Source: Paludibacteraceae bacterium
GTDB lineage: Bacteria; Bacteroidota; Bacteroidia; Bacteroidales; Paludibacteraceae
Reading direction: 5' to 3'
NCBI GenBank assembly: GCA_017550335.1
Contig: JAFZPM010000039.1
Location: 51,834-115,833, forward strand
Length of the DNA stretch: 64,000 bases
Every line of letters starts with the position of its first letter. Within the stretch, counting starts at the first letter, position 1. The notes beneath the pieces were generated by a model. That model was not told the origin of the DNA. It did no database searches and was given only the letters and a program-made list of their open reading frames with translations. A program made the translations under genes and the position numbers. Shown here in pieces: positions 16,148 to 26,042 of the stretch.

Positions 16148-16987
16148 TTAATCCTCCTCTGTTAGCCTGATGCCATCGTCTCCGATAGTGATGATCCGTT
16201 GTTTGTACAATGAACCCAACGTTTTCTTGAATGCTTTCTTGCTGCATCCGAAGGTGTTGTAGATGATGTCCGCATCTGTCTTGTCGTTCATAGGCAGGTA
16301 GCCGTTCCTACGTTTCAGTTCATCGAGTATCTGCTCGCTGATGGTGTCCACCACCTTGTAGCCTTGTGGTTGTAGGGCCACGTCGAGTTTGCCATCCTCC
16401 CTTACGCATTTCACGTACCCTTTGGTGCGCATGGCGAAATCTATGTGTTCGAAGATCTCGCTGTGGTAAACCAGACCCCAGTAGGCGTCGTCCACGATCA
16501 CCTTGTATCCTAGGTCGGTCTCTTTGGCGAATAGGATGTCCACCTCATCGTTCCTTTTGTAGGTTGGCTTGTCCAGATCGAGGAAGTCATCCACGTGCAT
16601 GCTGGCGATGACCTGTTCCGTGTGGTGGTCATAGAAGACATGCACGAGGTAGGTGCCTCCGAGGGCGAGTTTGCTGGTCTGCTCCTTGGAAGGAAGGAAT
16701 AGCTTGCGCTTCAGCCCCCAATCGAGCAGTGCGCCCGCCGAGGAGACCTGCACGACGGACAGGAATTCGAACTCGCCTGCGATGGCGAAAGGAATCTTCG
16801 CCGAGCCGATTGTCTTTTTGTCCGCATCCTTGTAGAGGAAGATTTTCACGACATCGCCTTCTTGGGGTGTTTCTGTGAACTCCTCCTTGGGAATATTGAA
16901 TGTCTCCTCGTCTTCGGATACGACGACCACCTCCTTCTGACCGATGGATTTAACGGTCATTTTGTTTATTTTGCCTATTTCAATCAT
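16148..16987 (-). CDS. CvfB/YitL-like S1 RNA-binding protein
   Basis: 279 residues matching the CvfB family: tandem S1-like beta domains (residues about 1-65, 70-135 with GALLDWGLKRKLFLP, and 140-215 with GYKVIVDDAYWGLVYHSEIF) and a C-terminal winged helix (about 220-279) with NDKTDADIIYNTFGCSKKAFKK. Members bind RNA and influence virulence-factor or general gene expression. Its ATG overlaps the stop of the asmA-like gene (ATGA), so translation is coupled and the two form an operon. Confidence 0.9.
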   Translation of the reverse strand: MIEIGKINKMTVKSIGQKEVVVVSEDEETFNIPKEEFTETPQEGDVVKIFLYKDADKKTIGSAKIPFAIAGEFEFLSVVQVSSAGALLDWGLKRKLFLPSKEQTSKLALGGTYLVHVFYDHHTEQVIASMHVDDFLDLDKPTYKRNDEVDILFAKETDLGYKVIVDDAYWGLVYHSEIFEHIDFAMRTKGYVKCVREDGKLDVALQPQGYKVVDTISEQILDELKRRNGYLPMNDKTDADIIYNTFGCSKKAFKKTLGSLYKQRIITIGDDGIRLTEED

Positions 16988-19872
16988 TCTGTTTTCTTGT
17001 TGTTTCCACCTGTTGCTGATGCTTTTTCGATTAGAGCGTCTCCGTTCTTCTCAGCGTTCTGGACCAGTTTGTCTCCGGCGGCTGCTGCGTCGCTCACCAT
17101 CTTGTTGGCTTTTTCCTGTGCTTTCTTGACGCCTGCTTCACCAGTCTTTTTGGCGGCTGCCTTAGCGATAGGGTTGGTGGCTTTGTCCTGCAGTTTTTGG
17201 GAGTTGGCCTTTGCCTCCTCCACGAGTTTGTCCGCACCTTTTTGCGCTTCCGCTACCATCTTTTCGCGTTGTGCTTTTGCCTCTGCCACCATCTTTTCCT
17301 TTTGCGCCTTGGCGTTTGCGATAGCCTTTTCTTTCGCCTTGTCGACAACTTCCATCGCTTTCTCCTTGATGGATTCGATGGTTGAGCCTGCTCCGACAGT
17401 CACTTTAGGGGAGGTGAATGTGCCACCGATCTTCACGTCGAATGCCACCGGTATTTTGTCCGTGATGGATTTGAGCGATATGGTGGAGATGTAGTCCAAT
17501 GTCTGGTCAAGTCCGGACGAACCAGAGAATTTGAACATTGCGGTTTGTATGGCGGTCTCGAATGGATCGACCTCCAATCTTCCGTCCTTGATGGTGAACT
17601 TGATGTTGATGTCCTTCATCTGAGGGTTCTTCAGGGAAGGGAAGTTGATCTTGTTTCCGACATTGCCTAGCGCCTTGGCTTTCTCCTCGATCGTGTTGAA
17701 TGCCTTCACGTCGTTCAGCCCAACTTCCCTGGAGGAGAATTTACCCTTTCCGTTGACGGTGGACAAGTCAGGCGTCATGCCGTGATCCAGCTTGGAATTG
17801 AATTTCATGTCCATCGAGAAGTTACCCGAAGCGTCTGACAAAATTGGAGCCAGTTTGTTGGCTGTGGATACTTTGGTGAATACTTCGGAGATTTTCATCT
17901 CCTTCAGCACTAGCGCAAGATCCACCTTTGGGGAGAGTGTATCCTTCACGTCGTATTCTCCGTTGACGTTGAATGATCCGCCCATCGTGTTACCGCTCAG
18001 GGTGCTGATCCTCGCCACCTTTTCTTTCAGGGTGAGGTTTCCTTTCAGTTGGGTAATCTCGATATCCTCAAAGAGCAGTTTGTTGATGTTGGTGGTCAAT
18101 GCGAAATCGACGTTGCCAGGGATGTCGATGATGGAGTTCTCGGTTGCGCTTTCCGGGTTAGCGCTGGTGCTTTCTTCCTCGCCTCCTAACAATTCGTTGG
18201 CGTCGATGTAGTTGGAGCTGACGTTCAGGGTACCCGAGATCGTCTCGTCTCTAAGTGCGTATTGCAAGAAGTTTTGTAGCGTTCCGTCCAATTTCAGGTC
18301 GCTCTTGCCCAACCCTAGGTCCGCATTCATCTTCACGTTTTGGGAGGTGAACTCCATGTTGGCGGTGTTCATGTTCACGTCGAAGTCCAATGAACTCATC
18401 TTCAGCAGGAAGTCCTTCAGGTTGAGGGAGCCGAGGATGGAGAACTTGTCGTATTCTTCTTTGTCCACGTAAGACATCTTTCCGTTTGCCTTCAAGGCGG
18501 CGGTCATTATACCGTTGATTTTCATCTCATCCAAGTGAACCACCTCTGTCAGTTTGCTGAAGTCGATGATACCGTCCGCCGCGAAATGGAATTCCGGGTC
18601 GGATACAGGAGTCTTCATCAACAATGTCACGTCGAATGGGTTGCCCGCCATCTTGAGACCGAGCTTCTTCACGTCGATGACGGTTGAGTCGGCGATGTTT
18701 CCAGGGTTGTGGATGTTCGCGTTGACGTTGATGTCATTGATTGAACTAGGCAGGTCCGGGTATTTGAACATGGCGTTCGTTATCTTCAAGTCCGCATTGA
18801 TGGCGGGGAGTGTGTCACCCTCCATGCGGCCTTTCGCTGTGGCGGAAAGGGACACTTCTCCTGCTGTTTGCACGGAGGCGAAGTCTTGGGCGTAGATGGC
18901 AGGGATTAAGGAGAGTATCTGCTTGAAGTCTATGCCAGGCGTGTTCAGCGACAAGTCCATATCGATGGCGGTTGTGTCGATGAGTTGCACAAAACCCGAG
19001 AAGTTAGCCTTTATTTCGTTCAAGGAGATTTGGTTCTCTCCGAAGGTGTATTTGTCGTTCGCCAAGTCAGCCAATATCTTGATGTCGGCGTTAGTCTTCG
19101 CCTTGTTCAGATAAGGGATGTTGGAGAGGGCTACGGATACGGAGTCCACGTTAAGTTTGAGGTTGATGTCGGAAACGCTTTCGCTCACGTTGCCGGAGAA
19201 ATCCAGCTGGGTGTTTTCCAGCACTGCGTGGGTGGCGGATTTGTCGTCCGTGTAGGTTATCTTATCGAACATCAGTTTGAACGTCTTGATGTTGGCGAGC
19301 GCCTCTTTGTCCAGGGCGAGGTCTCCGGCCAAGTTCAGGTTGAGATGGTCGACGGAGGCCGACATGCTATCCTGCTTGTTGTCGTAGTTCGCGCAAAGGT
19401 TTTCGATGATGAGTTTGTCGAGCGCCAATAGGACGGCGGCGGAGCTTGTCGTGTCTTCCTCGACAGTCTCGGTGGAGTCGCTCTTTACGATGTCCCAGTT
19501 GGCTTTCCCATCCTCCAGCACCTTCGCGTTGAAGGTCGGGTTGATGATTTCGATGGACCTGATCACATAGGAATCGGAGAATAGGCTGGACAGGTCGATG
19601 ACGGCCGCGATTTTTCCGATGTCCGCCAAGGTGTCTCCCTTGAATTCGTCCTCGCCGACGATGCCGATGTTCTCGAGGGTGACGGATGCGTTAGGGAAAT
19701 GTCTGAAGAAGTTCATGGAGAAGTCTCCTGAGTACAGCTCAGCGTTCAGCATGTCATTCACTTCGTTGATAACCACTTCTTTTACCTTGTCCTTGAACAG
19801 GAAGGGAAGTATCGCCAGCAGTGCGATGATTGCCAATAACGCGATTCCTCCGATTTTGAATATGCGTTTCAT
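16984..19872 (-). CDS. AsmA family protein with long Ala/Lys-rich C-terminal coiled coil
   Basis: 962 residues. One N-terminal transmembrane helix (about residues 7-27) anchors a very large periplasmic beta-rich part. The motif FFRHFPNASVTLENI (residues about 54-68) is typical of the AsmA/TamB-like group, thought to bridge the envelope and move lipids or aid outer-membrane assembly. The AsmA C-terminal domain spans about residues 640-840. The last ~110 residues are Ala/Lys/Glu repeats (e.g. AKAQKEKMVAEAKAQREKM), a predicted coiled coil extending into the periplasm. It is upstream of and overlaps cvfB by 4 bp. Confidence 0.88.
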   Translation of the reverse strand: MKRIFKIGGIALLAIIALLAILPFLFKDKVKEVVINEVNDMLNAELYSGDFSMNFFRHFPNASVTLENIGIVGEDEFKGDTLADIGKIAAVIDLSSLFSDSYVIRSIEIINPTFNAKVLEDGKANWDIVKSDSTETVEEDTTSSAAVLLALDKLIIENLCANYDNKQDSMSASVDHLNLNLAGDLALDKEALANIKTFKLMFDKITYTDDKSATHAVLENTQLDFSGNVSESVSDINLKLNVDSVSVALSNIPYLNKAKTNADIKILADLANDKYTFGENQISLNEIKANFSGFVQLIDTTAIDMDLSLNTPGIDFKQILSLIPAIYAQDFASVQTAGEVSLSATAKGRMEGDTLPAINADLKITNAMFKYPDLPSSINDINVNANIHNPGNIADSTVIDVKKLGLKMAGNPFDVTLLMKTPVSDPEFHFAADGIIDFSKLTEVVHLDEMKINGIMTAALKANGKMSYVDKEEYDKFSILGSLNLKDFLLKMSSLDFDVNMNTANMEFTSQNVKMNADLGLGKSDLKLDGTLQNFLQYALRDETISGTLNVSSNYIDANELLGGEEESTSANPESATENSIIDIPGNVDFALTTNINKLLFEDIEITQLKGNLTLKEKVARISTLSGNTMGGSFNVNGEYDVKDTLSPKVDLALVLKEMKISEVFTKVSTANKLAPILSDASGNFSMDMKFNSKLDHGMTPDLSTVNGKGKFSSREVGLNDVKAFNTIEEKAKALGNVGNKINFPSLKNPQMKDINIKFTIKDGRLEVDPFETAIQTAMFKFSGSSGLDQTLDYISTISLKSITDKIPVAFDVKIGGTFTSPKVTVGAGSTIESIKEKAMEVVDKAKEKAIANAKAQKEKMVAEAKAQREKMVAEAQKGADKLVEEAKANSQKLQDKATNPIAKAAAKKTGEAGVKKAQEKANKMVSDAAAAGDKLVQNAEKNGDALIEKASATGGNNKKTE

Positions 19873-19927
19873 ATAATGCGATTTAAAATTACTTTTGTCT
19901 TATTGTTGAAACTAATTTGAACTTTTG

Positions 19928-19935
19928 CAAAGTTA
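19928..19935 (-). promoter_or_regulatory. -7 element of the asmA-cvfB promoter
   Basis: On the minus strand TAACTTTG, 55 nt before the ATG. The rest of the gap 19873-20197 (325 bp) shows no gene or strong hairpin. Confidence 0.5.
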
Positions 19936-20197
19936 CAATTTTTCGGCATACGTTTTACTTCGGGGGCAAAAAAAGATTCGCCTGTTTTTGGGTTAACCGG
20001 ACGTCCTTTTGAATTGTTGTAAATGGTTGATTTGTAATATGATGCAAACAATGTACGGAGGTTGGTTTGCTATGGGGAGGCTCAATGTCAGGAAGATGTT
20101 CGGACAAGTCACCTTAAAACCCGATTCGGAGGCGTCCGATGGAGGGTGGGGTGACTTGTCCCGTTAATAACTATCCGCAGTGCGGTTTCTTTCTAAC

Positions 20198-20488
20198 TTA
20201 GAGGTGACGTTTGTTGATGAGGTGCTCTTTGAAGTGGTTCAGCCAGTGTGCGTCGGCTCTGAAGTTCGAGAAGTAGACCTTCAGGTGGGCGTCGGCGACG
20301 TTGGAGACGAAATAGACTTTCAGCACCGCGTTGGCAGGGCTGTCGCAGAAGAACCAGTTCGTGTTTTCCGAGTTGGAGTCACCCATGCTTGAGCATTTAT
20401 AGATGATAATGTCCGCGTCGCTTTTGAATTGCACCTCTTTGATCCTAATGTTAGCGTCACTAATATTTGGACATGCATAAACTATCAT
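20198..20488 (-). CDS. Small repeat protein, DUF6150-like
   Basis: 96 residues built from short repeats of about 15 residues that alternate a beta-strand-like stretch with an A-D/A-N turn: SDANIRIKEVQF, SDADIIIYKC, ANAVLKVYFVS, ADAHLKVYFSN, and then ADAHWLNHFKEHL. This matches the DUF6150 pattern as I remember it, a solenoid-like protein of unknown role with a WFF motif in the middle (NWFFCD). No signal peptide, so probably cytoplasmic. Preceded on its strand by TACCTTTG at 20536-20543. Confidence 0.7.
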   Translation of the reverse strand: MIVYACPNISDANIRIKEVQFKSDADIIIYKCSSMGDSNSENTNWFFCDSPANAVLKVYFVSNVADAHLKVYFSNFRADAHWLNHFKEHLINKRHL

Positions 20489-20535
20489 AACGGCAAAATT
20501 TTTAGTGTGTAACCATTATATTCATATTCATGTTG

Positions 20536-20543
20536 CAAAGGTA
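20536..20543 (-). promoter_or_regulatory. -7 element for the DUF6150-like gene
   Basis: On the minus strand TACCTTTG, 47 nt before the ATG. Confidence 0.45.
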
Positions 20544-20758
20544 AGCATTTTATCGATATGTTTTCCTTCCTAATTTTCTTTTTCGCTGGTCTATTTTTCC
20601 ACAGATAACCGTCCTTTTCTTCGGCTATTTCCGCCTTGATTGACGAGATCCGTTCGGGTGTTGTTCGGGTAAATCGGTGAGTTTCAGAATCCTCCTCTTT
20701 TCGATGAAGAGTCAGGAGATGTTCGGTTGAAAAAATTAAATCGCAAACAAGTCTGATG

Positions 20759-20793
20759 TTTGCGGATTATGAAAAAATTTTTTACTACTTTTG
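20759..20793 (+). promoter_or_regulatory. Promoter of the pyruvate:ferredoxin oxidoreductase gene
   Basis: TTTG (20759-20762), 23 nt, TACTTTTG (20786-20793). The leader is about 60 nt. Confidence 0.55.
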
Positions 20794-20862
20794 CGTTTTG
20801 TGTGAAAATAGTGTTTTTTCACGAAAGGAGATTGGAATTTTTATTGTTCAATTTATAAAATT

Positions 20863-23800
20863 ATGGCTAAAGAAAAAAAATTCATCACTTGTGATGGTAA
20901 TGAGGCTGCTGCACATATTTCCTATATGTTCAGCGAGTGCGCCTGTATCTACCCAATCACACCATCTTCAACGATGGCTGAGCACGTGGATGAGTGGGCC
21001 GCTCAAGGTCGCAAGAACATCTTCGGCGAGACAGTGTCAGTAACAGAAATGCAGTCAGAGGCAGGTGCCGCTGGTGCAGTTCACGGTGCAATCCAAGCGG
21101 GTGCTTTGACATCAACTTATACGGCTTCCCAAGGCTTGTTGTTGATGATCCCTAACATGTACAAGATCGCGGCTGAGAAGATGCCTGCTGTGTTCCATGT
21201 TTCGGCTCGTACCATCGCATCCCACTCCCTCTGTATCTTCGGTGACCATCAGGACGTTTACGCATGCCGCCAGACCGGTTTCGCGATGTTGGCTGAGGGT
21301 TCAGTACAGGAGGTTATGGATTTGGCTGGTGTGGCACACTTGTCAACCATTAAGTCTCAAGTTCCTTTCTTGAACTTCTTCGACGGATTCCGTACTTCAC
21401 ACGAGATCCAGAAGATCGAGAAGTTGGACAACGAGGATTTGGCTGGATTGATCGACCAAGAGAAGTTGGCTGAATTCCGCTCAAGAGCTTTGAATCCAAA
21501 TAAGCCTGTAATGCGCGGTATGGCGGAGAACCCTGATACGTTCTTCACTCACCGTGAGTCTTGCAATACAATGTACAACAACGTTCCTGAGATCGTTGAG
21601 AACTACATGAAGGAGATCTCTAAGATCACTGGACGTAACTATGGTTTGTTCGATTACTATGGTGCTAAGGACGCAGACCGCGTCATCATCGCCATGGGTT
21701 CCGTAACGGAGTGTATCCGTGAGGTGATCGACTTCTTGGCCGCTAAGGGCGAGAAGGTTGGTTTGGTGGCTGTTCACTTGTTCCGCCCATTCTCAACCAA
21801 GCATTTGCTCGCTGCAGTTCCTAAGAGCGCTAAGGTGGTTACCGTATTGGATAGAACGAAAGAGCCAGGTGCAAATGGTGATCCTTTGTATTTGGACGTT
21901 CGCGAGGCATTCTTCGACGTGAAGGATTCTCCTAAGGTGATCGGTGGCCGTTACGGTTTGGGTTCTAACGATACTACTCCTGCTCAAATCATCTCTGTAT
22001 ATGAGAACATGGCGATGAAGGAGCCTAAGAACCACTTCACGATCGGTATCGTGGACGATGTTACCTTCACTTCCCTTCCTAAGAAGGAGGAGGTCGCTGT
22101 GGGTGGCGCCGGCATGTTCGAGGCTAAGTTCTACGGTTTGGGTGCTGATGGTACTGTCGGCGCTAACAAGAACTCTGTGAAGATCATCGGTGACAACACC
22201 AACAAGCACTGTCAGGCATACTTCTCTTACGACTCTAAGAAGTCAGGAGGTTTCACTTGCTCACACTTGCGTTTCGGTGATACGCCTATCCGTTCCACTT
22301 ACTTGGTGAACACGCCTAACTTCGTGGCTTGCCACGTTCAGGCTTACCTCCACATGTACGATGTGACTCGTGGTTTGCAGAAGAACGGTACGTTCTTGCT
22401 GAACACGATCTGGGAAGGCGAGGAGTTGGCTAAGAACTTGCCTAACAAGGTGAAAGCTTACTTCGCTAAGAACAATATTAAGGTTTACTACATCAACGCT
22501 ACCAAGATCGCTCAAGAGATTGGTCTGGGTAACCGTACCAATACCATCCTTCAATCTGCATTCTTCCGTATCACAGGTGTCATCCCTGTAGAGTTGGCTG
22601 TTGAGCAGATGAAGAAGTTCATCGTTAAGTCTTACGGAAAGAAGGGTGAGGATGTCGTGAACAAGAACTACGCTGCGGTAGACCGTGGTGGTGAATATAA
22701 AGAGTTGGCTATCGATCCAGCTTGGGCTAAGCTCGGCGAGGATGCAGCTAAGAAGAACGACGATCCTGAGTTCATCAATAAGATCGTTCGTCCTATCAAT
22801 GCGCAGAACGGTGACTTGTTGCCAGTTTCCGCATTCAAGAACATCGAGGATGGTGAGTGGCCTGCTGGTACAGCCGCATACGAGAAACGTGGTGTGTCTG
22901 CGTTCGTTCCTCAATGGAATGCCGCTGACTGTATCCAATGTAACAACTGTGCGTTCGTTTGTCCTCACGCATGTATCCGTCCAATCGTTATGACTGACGA
23001 TGAGGCTAAGGGCATGAACGGTGACATGATCGAGATGAAGGCGCCTGCTGCCATGAAGGGCATGAAGTTCCGTATGCAGGTTGGCGTTTTGGATTGCTTG
23101 GGCTGCGGCAACTGTGTTGACGTATGTTTGGGTAACAACCCTGAGAAGGGCAAGCAAGCTCTTAAGATGGTTGCGTTCGATCCTGAATCCAAGGCTACGG
23201 CTGTTGAGTCCGCTAACTGGGAATACGCTGTTAAGAAGGTTTCCAGCAAGCAACACTTGGTTGACATCACTGCCAACCCTAAGAACTCTCAGTTCGCTAC
23301 TCCATTGTTCGAATTCTCCGGCGCTTGCTCGGGTTGTGGTGAGACTCCATACGTGAAGTTGATCTCCCAATTGTTCGGTAACCGTGAGATCGTGGCTAAC
23401 GCAACGGGTTGTTCTTCTATCTACTCAGGTTCTATCCCGTCAACTCCTTACACGAAGAACGAGAAGGGTCAAGGTCCAGCTTGGGCTAACTCTTTGTTCG
23501 AGGACTTCTGCGAGTTCGGTTTGGGTATGGAATTGGCTAACGAGAAGATGCGCGAGCGTATCGTGAAGATCATGACCGAGGCTATCGCCGCTGACTGCAC
23601 GCCTGCTGAGGCTAAGGAGTTGTTCCAAGCTTGGTTGGATAACAGAAACGACGCCGCTAAGTCACAAGAGATCACTGAGAAGATCATCCCTATCGTTGAG
23701 GCTGGTAAGAGCAAGTGCGACCACTGCAAGCAATTGTCAGAGTTGACTGGCTATATGATCAAGCGTTCTCAATGGATCATCGGTGGTGACGGTGCGTCAT

Positions 23801-24420
23801 ACGATATCGGTTACGGAGGTTTGGATCACGTGATCGCTTCCGGTAAGAACGTGAACATCTTGGTATTGGATACTGAGGTTTACTCTAACACGGGTGGTCA
23901 GTCTTCTAAGGCTACTCCTCTTGGCGCTATCGCTAAGTTCGCCGCATCCGGTAAGAGAGTACGTAAGAAGGATTTGGGTATGATCGCTACCACTTATGGT
24001 TATGTTTATGTGGCTCAGATCGCTATGGGTGCTAACCAAGCTCAATGCTTGAAGGCGCTTAAGGAGGCTGAGGCATACGACGGACCATCTTTGATTATCG
24101 CATATGCTCCATGTATCAACCACGGTTTGAAGGCCGGCATGGGCAAGGCTCAGGCTGAGGAGGCTAAGGCCGTTGAGTGTGGATACTGGCACTTGTGGAG
24201 ATTCAACCCAGCTTTGGAGGCTGAGGGCAAGAACCCATTCACATTGGATTCAAAAGAGCCTGATTACAGCAAGTTCCAAGACTTCTTGAAGGGTGAGGTT
24301 CGTTACGCTTCCGTTATGAAGCAATTCCCTAACGAGGCACAAGAGTTGTTCAACGCCTCTGAGGAGATGGCTAAGAAGCGTTACCAATCATACGTTCGTA
24401 TGACGAAGATGGAGTATTAA
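20863..24420 (+). CDS. nifJ: Pyruvate:ferredoxin (flavodoxin) oxidoreductase
   Basis: 1185 residues, the full length of the single-chain homodimeric enzyme that oxidises pyruvate to acetyl-CoA and CO2 and reduces ferredoxin. Order: pyrimidine-binding domain (YPITPSSTMAEHVDEWA near 30), transketolase-like domain II, gamma domain (about 420-630), a ferredoxin insert with CIQCNNCAFVCP (Cys690-700) and CLGCGNCVDVC (from Cys745, where Leu replaces the usual Pro after the last Cys), a proximal cluster with ACSGCGETPY, and the TPP domain with GDGASYDIGYGGLDH and DTEVYSNTGGQSS. Codon use is strongly biased (AAG, TTC, GAG, GGT), as expected for a highly expressed gene. Own promoter and strong terminator; the ferredoxin at 9468 is a likely electron acceptor. 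Confidence 0.97.
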   Translation: MAKEKKFITCDGNEAAAHISYMFSECACIYPITPSSTMAEHVDEWAAQGRKNIFGETVSVTEMQSEAGAAGAVHGAIQAGALTSTYTASQGLLLMIPNMYKIAAEKMPAVFHVSARTIASHSLCIFGDHQDVYACRQTGFAMLAEGSVQEVMDLAGVAHLSTIKSQVPFLNFFDGFRTSHEIQKIEKLDNEDLAGLIDQEKLAEFRSRALNPNKPVMRGMAENPDTFFTHRESCNTMYNNVPEIVENYMKEISKITGRNYGLFDYYGAKDADRVIIAMGSVTECIREVIDFLAAKGEKVGLVAVHLFRPFSTKHLLAAVPKSAKVVTVLDRTKEPGANGDPLYLDVREAFFDVKDSPKVIGGRYGLGSNDTTPAQIISVYENMAMKEPKNHFTIGIVDDVTFTSLPKKEEVAVGGAGMFEAKFYGLGADGTVGANKNSVKIIGDNTNKHCQAYFSYDSKKSGGFTCSHLRFGDTPIRSTYLVNTPNFVACHVQAYLHMYDVTRGLQKNGTFLLNTIWEGEELAKNLPNKVKAYFAKNNIKVYYINATKIAQEIGLGNRTNTILQSAFFRITGVIPVELAVEQMKKFIVKSYGKKGEDVVNKNYAAVDRGGEYKELAIDPAWAKLGEDAAKKNDDPEFINKIVRPINAQNGDLLPVSAFKNIEDGEWPAGTAAYEKRGVSAFVPQWNAADCIQCNNCAFVCPHACIRPIVMTDDEAKGMNGDMIEMKAPAAMKGMKFRMQVGVLDCLGCGNCVDVCLGNNPEKGKQALKMVAFDPESKATAVESANWEYAVKKVSSKQHLVDITANPKNSQFATPLFEFSGACSGCGETPYVKLISQLFGNREIVANATGCSSIYSGSIPSTPYTKNEKGQGPAWANSLFEDFCEFGLGMELANEKMRERIVKIMTEAIAADCTPAEAKELFQAWLDNRNDAAKSQEITEKIIPIVEAGKSKCDHCKQLSELTGYMIKRSQWIIGGDGASYDIGYGGLDHVIASGKNVNILVLDTEVYSNTGGQSSKATPLGAIAKFAASGKRVRKKDLGMIATTYGYVYVAQIAMGANQAQCLKALKEAEAYDGPSLIIAYAPCINHGLKAGMGKAQAEEAKAVECGYWHLWRFNPALEAEGKNPFTLDSKEPDYSKFQDFLKGEVRYASVMKQFPNEAQELFNASEEMAKKRYQSYVRMTKMEY

Positions 24421-24445
24421 TAAAATACTCTAAATAATATTTGGA

Positions 24446-24477
24446 AGAAGGCTCGGTCTCGTATCGAGCCTTCTTTT
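24446..24477 (+). terminator. Terminator of the pyruvate:ferredoxin oxidoreductase gene
   Basis: AGAAGGCTCG (24446-24455) pairs perfectly with CGAGCCTTCT (24465-24474) and is followed by TTT. Confidence 0.85.
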
Positions 24478-24494
24478 AATAAAAACATTTGTGA

Positions 24495-25835
24495 ATGATG
24501 AATCGGTCCAATCCATATAACAAGGAAGAGGTGGCGGACTTCTTGTCTGGCACTGACGAGGCTTGTACCGCTCCTTTGAAGGGGCAACCCAAGAAGGGGT
24601 GCTTGAACGTCCTCTCTCTATTCTCTGGTTGCGGAGGCATGGACCTTGGCTTCGAAGGCGGATTTATCTGCAATAAAAGGTCTGTCCCGGAAACGTCAGG
24701 CTGGATTGAGCGTGCGGTCAATGACAATTGGGTTCTCCTGAAGAAGAACCGCTTCCGTACGGTCTTTGCCAACGATATCTTGTCGGAGGCTTTCCATTCG
24801 TGGACGAAATACATGGGACGGTTCGGCTGCGGCGGTGATGTGTTCCATACGGAGAGTGTGGTGGATTTGGTTAAGGCGCATCAGAATGGTGACAATGCTT
24901 TCCCCTCCTCCGTGGATATCGTCACGGGCGGGTTCCCTTGCCAGGATTTCAGTGTCGCGGGCAAGCGGAGGGGCTTCGACTCCCAAATGAGCCATAATGG
25001 CGAGAAACGGACGGAGGATGTGGCTTCGGAGGAGACGAGAGGGAAACTCTATTTCTGGATGAAGCAGGTGATAGACATCGTCAAGCCTAAGATATTCATT
25101 GCGGAGAACGTGAAGGGATTGGTCAGCTTGGGGGATGTGAAGAATATCATCCAAAAAGATTTCGCCTCTGCGGATGGCCATGATTATTACGTGTTCGATC
25201 CCCAAGTGTTGAATGCGGGCAACTATGGTGTGCCGGAGATGCGGGAGCGTGTGATCTTCATCGGTGTGAAGAAATCTGCACTGAATGAGACCGCGAGAAG
25301 AATCTTCGAGAGCGGGAACATCCCGGAGGAGTACAATCCTTATCCGACGCCAACCCACGCTTATACGATGAAGGATCCAAACCTATTGCCTCCTGTGACG
25401 TGTGCGGATGTCTTCTGTGACTTGAAAGAGCCTGAGGATAGTACGGATCTCTCCCACGTCAATTACTCGAAGGCGAAGTACATGGGCAGTCACTGCCAAG
25501 GGCAGAGTGAGGTGAATCTCAGGGGGCTAGGTCCGACGATTAGGTCCGAGCACCATGGGAACATAGAGTACCGACGTTTGTCGGCGGAGCATGGTGGTAA
25601 ATACTCGGATGAGCTAAGTAAGGGATTGAAAGAGAGAAGGTTGACTCCAAGAGAGTGTGCCTTGATACAGACATTCCCGCCGGACTATCCGTTCGTTTAC
25701 CGTAAGGCTGGCACGAGTCGTTTCGCTGTTAGCGCCTCTGGTGCTTATAAGGTGATTGGCAATGCGGTGCCTCCGGTGTTGGCTTATAATATCGCGAAAA
25801 GGTTAGAAGAGGTTTGGACTAAGTTCTTTGAGTGA
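24495..25835 (+). CDS. DNA (cytosine-5) methyltransferase, apparently orphan
   Basis: 446 residues with the ordered C5-methyltransferase motifs: motif I LSLFSGCGGMDLGFEGG (residues 40-56, SAM binding), motif IV GGFPCQDFS with catalytic Cys149, motif VI IAENVKG (Glu204), motif VIII PEMRERVIFIG and motif X KVIGNAVPP. An insert of about 60 residues between motifs I and IV (around CNKRSVPETSGWIERA) is longer than in many members. No restriction endonuclease or Vsr gene is adjacent; the neighbours are PFOR and a kinase. It may be a solitary regulatory or protective methylase; the target sequence cannot be read from the protein. Confidence 0.93.
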   Translation: MMNRSNPYNKEEVADFLSGTDEACTAPLKGQPKKGCLNVLSLFSGCGGMDLGFEGGFICNKRSVPETSGWIERAVNDNWVLLKKNRFRTVFANDILSEAFHSWTKYMGRFGCGGDVFHTESVVDLVKAHQNGDNAFPSSVDIVTGGFPCQDFSVAGKRRGFDSQMSHNGEKRTEDVASEETRGKLYFWMKQVIDIVKPKIFIAENVKGLVSLGDVKNIIQKDFASADGHDYYVFDPQVLNAGNYGVPEMRERVIFIGVKKSALNETARRIFESGNIPEEYNPYPTPTHAYTMKDPNLLPPVTCADVFCDLKEPEDSTDLSHVNYSKAKYMGSHCQGQSEVNLRGLGPTIRSEHHGNIEYRRLSAEHGGKYSDELSKGLKERRLTPRECALIQTFPPDYPFVYRKAGTSRFAVSASGAYKVIGNAVPPVLAYNIAKRLEEVWTKFFE

Positions 25836-26042
25836 TTGCCAGTTATATGGTTTGAATCACTTCCCGGTTTTTCTTGACAGATGTGTTTCCCCTATATTCT
25901 TTGATGTTCAAGGCGTTTAGCCCATATTATCCATACCTTTTGTCAGATACCACTAAAAATGTTTCAGATATTAGACTATGATACATATTGATGCGGATTC
26001 ATTCAACTCCTGTAGTTTCATCATATTTAAACGATTCTATCA

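Noticed and set aside
22261..23370. Long antisense frame inside the pyruvate:ferredoxin oxidoreductase gene
   Set aside because: A shadow caused by biased codons that leave few antisense stops; no recognisable protein.
24495..25835. Restriction-modification system
   Set aside because: Only the methyltransferase is present; neither neighbour resembles a nuclease.
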